In this document: positions 5,329 to 5,329 of the stretch, in pieces
Layout of the letters: each line of letters starts with the position of its first letter
Position numbering within the stretch: the stretch's first letter is position 1
NCBI GenBank assembly: GCA_031289995.1
Contig: JAITOI010000014.1
Location: 1 to 5,329 of the forward strand
DNA: 5,329 bases
Source: Prevotellaceae bacterium
GTDB lineage: Bacteria; Bacteroidota; Bacteroidia; Bacteroidales; UBA932
Direction: 5' to 3'
Translations under genes and position numbers: made by a program
Notes under the pieces: model-generated
Seen by the model: the letters and a program-made list of their open reading frames with translations, nothing else
Database searches by the model: none
What the model was told of the DNA's origin: nothing

Positions 5329-5329
5329 C

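Overview
The window looks like ordinary chromosomal DNA from a member of the Bacteroidota, most likely Bacteroidales; the order-level guess is inference. The evidence is threefold. The divergent intergenic region has TAnnTTTG promoter elements, one with a TTTG box 19 nt upstream. A-rich tracts, not Shine-Dalgarno sites, sit in front of several start codons. The gene set (membrane-anchored M23 peptidases, a small MerR-type protein, a Nif3-like protein and a coiled-coil C4 zinc-ribbon protein) is familiar from that phylum. I see no mobile element, CRISPR array, rRNA gene or phage gene.

Layout: six protein genes lie head to tail on the minus strand. In transcription order they are mdh (NAD-dependent malate dehydrogenase), M23-A (intact metallopeptidase active site), M23-B (a diverged paralogue with one catalytic His replaced by Tyr), a MerR-family HTH protein, a short-form Nif3-like dinuclear-metal protein, and a C4 zinc-ribbon protein that runs off the left edge. 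Gaps are 11, 64, 71, 2 and 54 nt, with no convincing intrinsic terminator between genes, so a single operon is plausible. On the plus strand at the right edge are two serine tRNA genes, tRNA-Ser(UGA) and tRNA-Ser(CGA). They are divergent from mdh and separated from it by a 124-nt region carrying promoter-like elements in both directions.

How the genes might work together: mdh is central carbon metabolism (malate/oxaloacetate). The two M23 proteins are predicted inner-membrane-anchored periplasmic cell-wall factors, one probably an active endopeptidase and the other possibly a catalytically impaired partner. MerR, Nif3 and zinc-ribbon proteins are often found together, but their shared role is not established. 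The main points of interest are the His-to-Tyr change in M23-B, the odd repeated leader in front of M23-B that contains a 5-codon pseudo-start, the identical A-rich 12-mer in front of two operon genes, and the Nif3 protein lacking the usual insert. I found no clearly new multi-gene system.
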